Positions 45,803-49,618 of a stretch of 49,618 nucleotides of DNA are shown in pieces (the stretch's first letter is position 1; each line of letters starts with the position of its first letter). The translations under genes and the position numbers were made by a program. The DNA comes from Candidatus Phocaeicola excrementigallinarum. Its GTDB lineage: Bacteria; Bacteroidota; Bacteroidia; Bacteroidales; Bacteroidaceae. The notes under the pieces are model-generated. The model ran no database searches, had not been told where the DNA came from, and was given only the letters and a program-made list of their open reading frames with translations. The stretch lies in NCBI GenBank assembly GCA_019120125.1, contig DWVR01000074.1:1-49618 (forward strand). Reading direction: 5' to 3'.

Positions 45803-46126
45803 ATGGCAACCGATAAGACTGAAATATTGTCCTTGATGAAAGAGACTTTGAAGAAAGTCCTTCCCCCGGGCGGACATGCTTTCTTGTATGGTTCCCAGGC
45901 GAGAGGCGATGCCCGTGCGGATTCCGATTGGGACGTGTTGATATTATTGGACAAGCCCAAAGTGGAGGCGGAAGATTACGATAATGTGTCCTATCCGTTG
46001 GTTGAATTGGGTTGGTCTCTGAACGAATGCATCAGTCCGGTCATTTATACCGTAAAGGATTGGCTGAAGTATCATTTCACTCCATATTTCCATAATGTAA
46101 AAGAGGAAGGAATACAGTTGGTATGA
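45803..46126 (+). CDS. second MNT-family nucleotidyltransferase
   Basis: The 107-residue protein has the intact GS-x10-D-x-D motif: Gly30-Ser31, Asp42 and Asp44 (YGSQARG, DSDWDVL). The rest (EAEDYDNVSYPLVELGWSLNE) fits nucleotidyltransferases that pair with classical HEPN proteins. The start at 45803 follows the promoter element by 22 bases. Its stop overlaps the start of the next gene (ATGA). Because the HEPN partner is frameshifted, this gene may now stand alone. Confidence 0.82.
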   Translation: MATDKTEILSLMKETLKKVLPPGGHAFLYGSQARGDARADSDWDVLILLDKPKVEAEDYDNVSYPLVELGWSLNECISPVIYTVKDWLKYHFTPYFHNVKEEGIQLV

Positions 46127-46523
46127 GTATGAATGCAGAGGATTTGAAGGCTGTGGTGGTATACCGGAAAGAGAAGGCATACACTACGTTGAAGGAGGCC
46201 GAAGATATGATTGCTACGGAACATTGGAATCTGGCAATGCAACGTATGTATTATGCGTGTTTCTATATGGCTTCCGCACTCTTGGTCAGTGCCGGGATAA
46301 AAGCCCTACACATAATGGCGTAATAGGTCAGTTAGGCTTGAACTATGTGTCTAAAGGGCTTCTGACCAAAGAAGAAGGACGTTTGTATTCCCGTTTGTTG
46401 CAGAATCGTATTACGGGAGATTACAATGATTTTTTCGATTTTGAAAGCGAAGACGTGTTGCCTCTTATAAAGCCGGTAAAGAATTTGGTTGCCCGTTTGG
46501 ATGATTTGATAAAGTTGGATTGA
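46123..46523 (+). pseudogene. HEPN-domain gene broken by a -1 frameshift
   Basis: The first 61 residues (to GIKA) read as a HEPN domain (YYACFYMASALLVSAGIKA). The frame then stops at 46321-46323, while the expected continuation (THNGVIGQLG, then RITGDYNDFFDF) lies in the next frame until 46523. One base appears missing near 46306, in the codon after GIKA. Joined, the two parts give a normal HEPN protein of about 133 residues. The break could be real inactivation, a phase-variable or programmed shift (no slippery run is obvious), or a sequencing error. Confidence 0.8.
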
Positions 46524-46525
46524 TA

Positions 46526-46563
46526 TTCCTCTTGCGGAAACGGAATAAAGCCGTTATATTTGC
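46526..46563 (+). promoter_or_regulatory. repeated cassette promoter, copy 3
   Basis: TTGC at 46532-46535, 19 bases, TATATTTG at 46555-46562. The spacer shows the clearest palindrome of the four: AACGG, 7 bases, CCGTT. It begins 2 bases after the stop of the broken HEPN gene. Confidence 0.8.
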
Positions 46564-46580
46564 AAAAACGGTATAAAATA

Positions 46581-47369
46581 ATGGTGGAAAAAATACATAA
46601 GACATATTTGAGATCTTTTCGTTTACAGGGATTATGGAAGGATAAAAATATAAACTGGGAAACGATTAATTCGGATGTGAATATTTTGGTCGGGATTAAC
46701 GGGAGTGGAAAGACCACATTGTTGAATCTGATGTATGCTTATTATACAGGAGATACAAAGGAGTTGAAAAAATATTCTTACCAATCTATTCAAGGACTTC
46801 CGTCAGAAGGAGAGACTTTTCCGATAACTTATCTTCGCACGTTTGATAATCCTGTATCAGACAAGCGTCGATCGGAAAGTCCGTTGATGCAAGAATTGAA
46901 CAATGTTGTGTTTCAGAATAAGGAAGGTGTTTCGTTTTTCAATTACCGGATGAAAATGTTGGATTATCGTGAACAGGCAGATCGGATTCAGCATAATATA
47001 GATGAGTTGTTTGATATTATTAATGGGATGTTTGCTGACACGGGTAAAGTAATCAGCATTTCTAAAGGGAATAATAGTACGCTCGTTTTTCAGCAAAATG
47101 AAAAACAGCTTGGCTTGGAACAATTGTCTTCTGGTGAAAAACAATTGCTGTTGATTCTATTGAAAGTCTTTCTGTTAGATAAACAGCCGGCTATTGTATT
47201 CATGGATGAACCGGAATTATCACTGCATATCAGGTGGCAACGGGAAATCATTAATTGCATACATCGCATCAATCCTTTTTGCCAGCTTGTTATAGCCACA
47301 CACTCTCCTAGCATTTTTGGTGCTGGTTGGGGAGATAAGGTAGTCTATATGGATGACATAATGAGATAG
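46581..47369 (+). CDS. ATPase of a PARIS-like pair (AriA-like)
   Basis: The 262-residue protein is an ABC-type ATPase: Walker A GINGSGKT at residues 38-45, signature LSSGEKQ at 182-188, Walker B AIVFMDEPE at 204-212 and switch histidine His241 (IATHS). It is followed after 6 bases by a DUF4435 gene, the partner combination of PARIS, where AriA holds the AriB nuclease until a phage trigger protein is sensed. AriA proteins are usually longer, so this may be a compact relative. The DNA is clearly AT-rich compared with the core. Confidence 0.75.
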   Translation: MVEKIHKTYLRSFRLQGLWKDKNINWETINSDVNILVGINGSGKTTLLNLMYAYYTGDTKELKKYSYQSIQGLPSEGETFPITYLRTFDNPVSDKRRSESPLMQELNNVVFQNKEGVSFFNYRMKMLDYREQADRIQHNIDELFDIINGMFADTGKVISISKGNNSTLVFQQNEKQLGLEQLSSGEKQLLLILLKVFLLDKQPAIVFMDEPELSLHIRWQREIINCIHRINPFCQLVIATHSPSIFGAGWGDKVVYMDDIMR

Positions 47370-47375
47370 CGTTTT

Positions 47376-48218
47376 ATGGTAAAAAAGTTATCTAATATAG
47401 AGGTACAGGCAGAATACTTTTCTAATATTCCTATTGTGGATAAAACTTATAGGGCTTCTGTTCATTTGGAGAATGAGGCTGATGAAAAATTTTGGGATAC
47501 GATGCTTCAAGAATGTCGTCCAGGAAAGTATTTTTATGTTTATCATAGCAAGGGTGAGGAAGGAAATGATGCTTTTGGTTGCACACAATGTTTAAAATAT
47601 AAAGATTTCCTTTCCGATCGTTTTTTTGTCTGTATAGATAGCGACTTGAGGTATGTAAGTCAAGAACATACAATAACGGGTAATCCATATATATTGCAGA
47701 CATACGCTTATTCATGGGAAAATCATTTTTGTTATGCCGAACGGTTAGAACGGACTTGGCGAAATAAAGCTCCTGATAAAGTTCAGCCCTTTAGTTTTGC
47801 AGAGTTTATCAAGTCTTTTTCGTCAGTTGTTTATTCTCATTTCATACAGTTCCTGACCATGAGAAGGCGGGGATTTAAGAAAGATTTTCCTCAAAAACGC
47901 TTTGATAAGCTTATTCCACAACAATGTTGTAAGGAAGATCTGTCGGATAATGGGCAGCGTATTGTAAACACCCTTAAAAATGATTCTGTCTACGTTAATG
48001 TTTGCGATGAGTCGTTTTATCAGCGTTTAGGTGTGGAGAAAGAGAATGTTTATTTGCATATAAAAGGACATGTTCTTTATACACTTATCAGGTCGATAGG
48101 CAGATTTCTTTGTTATGGTTCTGCTGTTGACTTTGAGAAGGATGTTTTGTTGGATAGTTTTCAGACAAGCGGATATTGGCAAGTAGATAAGATTCGTGAA
48201 GACATCAGTCGGATTTAA
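47376..48218 (+). CDS. DUF4435 protein, TOPRIM-like effector (AriB-like)
   Basis: The 280-residue protein matches DUF4435. TOPRIM-like acidic residues are visible: Glu32/Glu34 in HLENEADEKFW, Asp88 and Asp90 in VCIDSDLR, and Glu115 in YSWENHF. In PARIS the matching protein AriB is a tRNA-cutting toxin kept inactive by the ATPase. The pairing with the preceding ATPase gene, 6 bases away, supports a defence role. The function of this protein has not been shown. Copy 4 of the repeated promoter begins 2 bases after its stop. Confidence 0.7.
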   Translation: MVKKLSNIEVQAEYFSNIPIVDKTYRASVHLENEADEKFWDTMLQECRPGKYFYVYHSKGEEGNDAFGCTQCLKYKDFLSDRFFVCIDSDLRYVSQEHTITGNPYILQTYAYSWENHFCYAERLERTWRNKAPDKVQPFSFAEFIKSFSSVVYSHFIQFLTMRRRGFKKDFPQKRFDKLIPQQCCKEDLSDNGQRIVNTLKNDSVYVNVCDESFYQRLGVEKENVYLHIKGHVLYTLIRSIGRFLCYGSAVDFEKDVLLDSFQTSGYWQVDKIREDISRI

Positions 48219-48220
48219 TA

Positions 48221-48258
48221 TCTTTCTTGCGGAAATGGAATAAAGTTGTTATATTTGT
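48221..48258 (+). promoter_or_regulatory. repeated cassette promoter, copy 4
   Basis: TTGC at 48227-48230, 19 bases, TATATTTG at 48250-48257, with GGAAATGG in the spacer. It is the most diverged copy; the right arm of the spacer palindrome reads TTGTT. Confidence 0.75.
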
Positions 48259-48279
48259 AGCAGAAGGGAGGAAATGGAA

Positions 48280-48666
48280 ATGAAAGAATATAAAGAAACC
48301 GTTCATGCTGACGGACAGGTGAATGAACCTGTTGCAGCGTATTCTGCATCTGCTTCGCAAGAGACGGTTATTCCCGGGCTTTCCGATGAAATCCTGAACG
48401 AGCTTTTGCAGCAAAAAGAAAGTGTGAAGCTGATGCTCATTCATACACTTGCTGAAAGTATGATGGACAATCGTTATGCGGAGAAATCTGTCGCATTAGA
48501 GGAAACAGGAAACAAGGATTTGATGGAAGCTAAGCGGAGATATATTCAAAAGAAATACGGTTTGTCGGAAAGTTTGACTCACCTGATAGGTGTATTGCCA
48601 CAGGATGTTGATTGGAAGGATGCAAAACTGGCGTATTTGGAAGAAAAGTATGGAAAATGTCGATGA
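48280..48666 (+). CDS. hypothetical protein, first gene of cassette 4
   Basis: I do not recognise this 128-residue protein. It is soluble and largely helical, with a low-complexity N-terminus and a C-terminal half carrying KRRYIQKKYGLSESLTHL and YLEEKYGK. The start at 48280 has GGGAGG at an 8-base spacing; a methionine at 48274 would leave only 2 bases. It sits 22 bases after a promoter shared with toxin-antitoxin cassettes, so an antitoxin or immunity role is possible but unproven. Confidence 0.6.
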   Translation: MKEYKETVHADGQVNEPVAAYSASASQETVIPGLSDEILNELLQQKESVKLMLIHTLAESMMDNRYAEKSVALEETGNKDLMEAKRRYIQKKYGLSESLTHLIGVLPQDVDWKDAKLAYLEEKYGKCR

Positions 48667-48718
48667 AAGTGAATTTGTTGATACTCAATGGATGAAATAG
48701 AAAGAAAGGAAAAACAAT

Positions 48719-49144
48719 ATGTGTCAGACTGAAATTATATCACAATCTATTACGCGTTTAAGCAAACGTACGTTTGCGCGGAGACTGGATGTGCTTTCAT
48801 CCCAAGTGATAGAACATAAAGGCACATTGACGCGCTTGAATAACGAATTGGATGATTTGTATGATTTACTCTATGATAGTTATGCAGAAATGACTGAAAC
48901 AGAATATCATACCTTGTCCCCTTATTTGTCTATTCTGATTTCGACCTTAAAAGATTTATACACTGCATATAAACATACTGACAATTATAAGACCGTAGTA
49001 GAGAATGTGGAACGTTTGCGGATGAATATCATTGCAATAGAAGAAATAGAACATGATATCCGTTATTTTAAGATAGCACTTCCGAAGAATCCGCGATACA
49101 ATGAAATCGTGTCGAAAACGAAATGTTTATCATCCGGTAAGTAA
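48719..49144 (+). CDS. hypothetical helical protein, possible antitoxin partner
   Basis: This 141-residue protein is almost entirely alpha-helical with coiled-coil tendency (residues about 25-60, for example IEHKGTLTRLNNELDDLYDL). No family is recognised. An AAAGGA site precedes the start. Its stop overlaps the start of the next gene (TAATG), so their products are made together and may interact. It may share the transcript of the gene at 48280. Confidence 0.6.
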   Translation: MCQTEIISQSITRLSKRTFARRLDVLSSQVIEHKGTLTRLNNELDDLYDLLYDSYAEMTETEYHTLSPYLSILISTLKDLYTAYKHTDNYKTVVENVERLRMNIIAIEEIEHDIRYFKIALPKNPRYNEIVSKTKCLSSGK

Positions 49145-49545
49145 TGGTTGAATTTTATTCTATAAGTAATTTTAGAGAACGTATCCAAGCTCTTTTGGAT
49201 ATTAAAAAAGGAGTTTACGCAGGAGTTGTTCAAGAAATATATGCGGCTTTTAAAGATGTGTCTATAGAAATGATACGGAGCAATCGGGATATGATTTTGT
49301 TGGACGATCCATTGATTGTCATAAAACTTCGTTTGCCGGATCATAAACATAAATTGTCAAAGAAAGACGGTTTCCGTTTAATCTATATGACTTATAAAAA
49401 TGAGGAAAAAGTTGTCTTTCTGGACATATATCCTAAAAACGGACCATTACAGCAACTTGATATTACGGATAATGATTTGTTGGATTTATTGGCAATGTAT
49501 AATTCAGAAACGAAAGGTGGATTGTTGCAGCAATATTTATTGTAA
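49144..49545 (+). CDS. possible RelE/HigB-like toxin
   Basis: The 133-residue protein ends its middle part with HKLSKKDGFRLIYMTYKN and then KVVFLDIYPKNG, a pattern like the GxR-(I/L)-x-(Y/F) strand and the following YSK-type strand of RelE/ParE-fold toxins. The N-terminal 60 residues are helical and longer than in typical RelE. The similarity is judged by eye only. It is coupled to the helical gene before it, the order antitoxin-toxin. About 70 bases without a gene follow to the window end. Confidence 0.5.
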   Translation: MVEFYSISNFRERIQALLDIKKGVYAGVVQEIYAAFKDVSIEMIRSNRDMILLDDPLIVIKLRLPDHKHKLSKKDGFRLIYMTYKNEEKVVFLDIYPKNGPLQQLDITDNDLLDLLAMYNSETKGGLLQQYLL

Positions 49546-49618
49546 ATAGTAATAAGTAAACGCTTAATTTATAGTCCTAATTGAGTGCGTACAACATATT
49601 ACAGATATTTTGATTTAC

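Overview
The window looks like chromosome of a gut Bacteroidales species, most like Bacteroides or Phocaeicola. The main reasons are the many promoters of the Bacteroidetes primary sigma factor type (a TAnnTTTG -7 box, in the clearest cases 19 bases after a TTTG or TTGC -33 box) and the weak Shine-Dalgarno sites. Family content agrees: a TamL-type lipoprotein D15 protein, DUF4296, DUF3737, DUF4186, TIGR02757/DUF2400, a PPi-dependent phosphofructokinase, a UpxY antiterminator and a Bacteroidetes-type tyrosine recombinase. No rRNA or tRNA gene was seen.

Positions 1 to about 40,100 are ordinary core chromosome. In order they hold: a glutathionylspermidine synthase-like gene with a small lipoprotein (minus strand); rfbA-rfbC; a TPR protein and glnS (minus); a gene-poor gap with a candidate small RNA; rarA, a D-2-hydroxyacid dehydrogenase and a C-GCAxxG-C-C protein; a small winged-helix protein; a CDF cation exporter (minus); a MaoC-like protein with a DUF2400 protein. 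A five-gene minus-strand run follows (LysM/receptor fusion, outer-membrane barrel, xth, diacylglycerol kinase, PAP2). Then come uvrA-ybaK-djlA-like-GNAT/nitrilase, a PH-like membrane protein, DUF3737, DUF4186, ileS, a DksA-like gene, lspA, a DUF4296 lipoprotein, an rRNA methyltransferase (minus), tamL, pfp, a GH25 muramidase and clpB (minus).

From about 40,300 the content becomes accessory. A minus-strand pair encodes an AAA/ABC-type ATPase and a PD-(D/E)XK nuclease-like protein. A gene-free stretch of about 925 bases follows, carrying a degenerate 22-base-period repeat array that is matched by a second array near 10,400. Next are a tyrosine recombinase, a promoter segment of about 170 bases bounded by inverted recombination sites, and upxY. 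In the orientation read here the promoter faces upxY. This is the standard start of a phase-variable capsule locus in Bacteroides, but the genes after upxY are not glycan genes.

After upxY comes a row of four cassettes: MntA/HepT, a second nucleotidyltransferase with a frameshifted HEPN gene, an ATPase plus DUF4435 pair resembling PARIS, and a three-gene module ending in a possible RelE-like protein. Each cassette starts with nearly the same 38-base promoter element, including an imperfect palindrome in the promoter spacer. From about 46,560 the DNA is visibly more AT-rich than the core, which suggests transfer. The strongest candidate for something new is this promoter-punctuated toxin-antitoxin/defence array placed behind an invertible promoter and an antiterminator.
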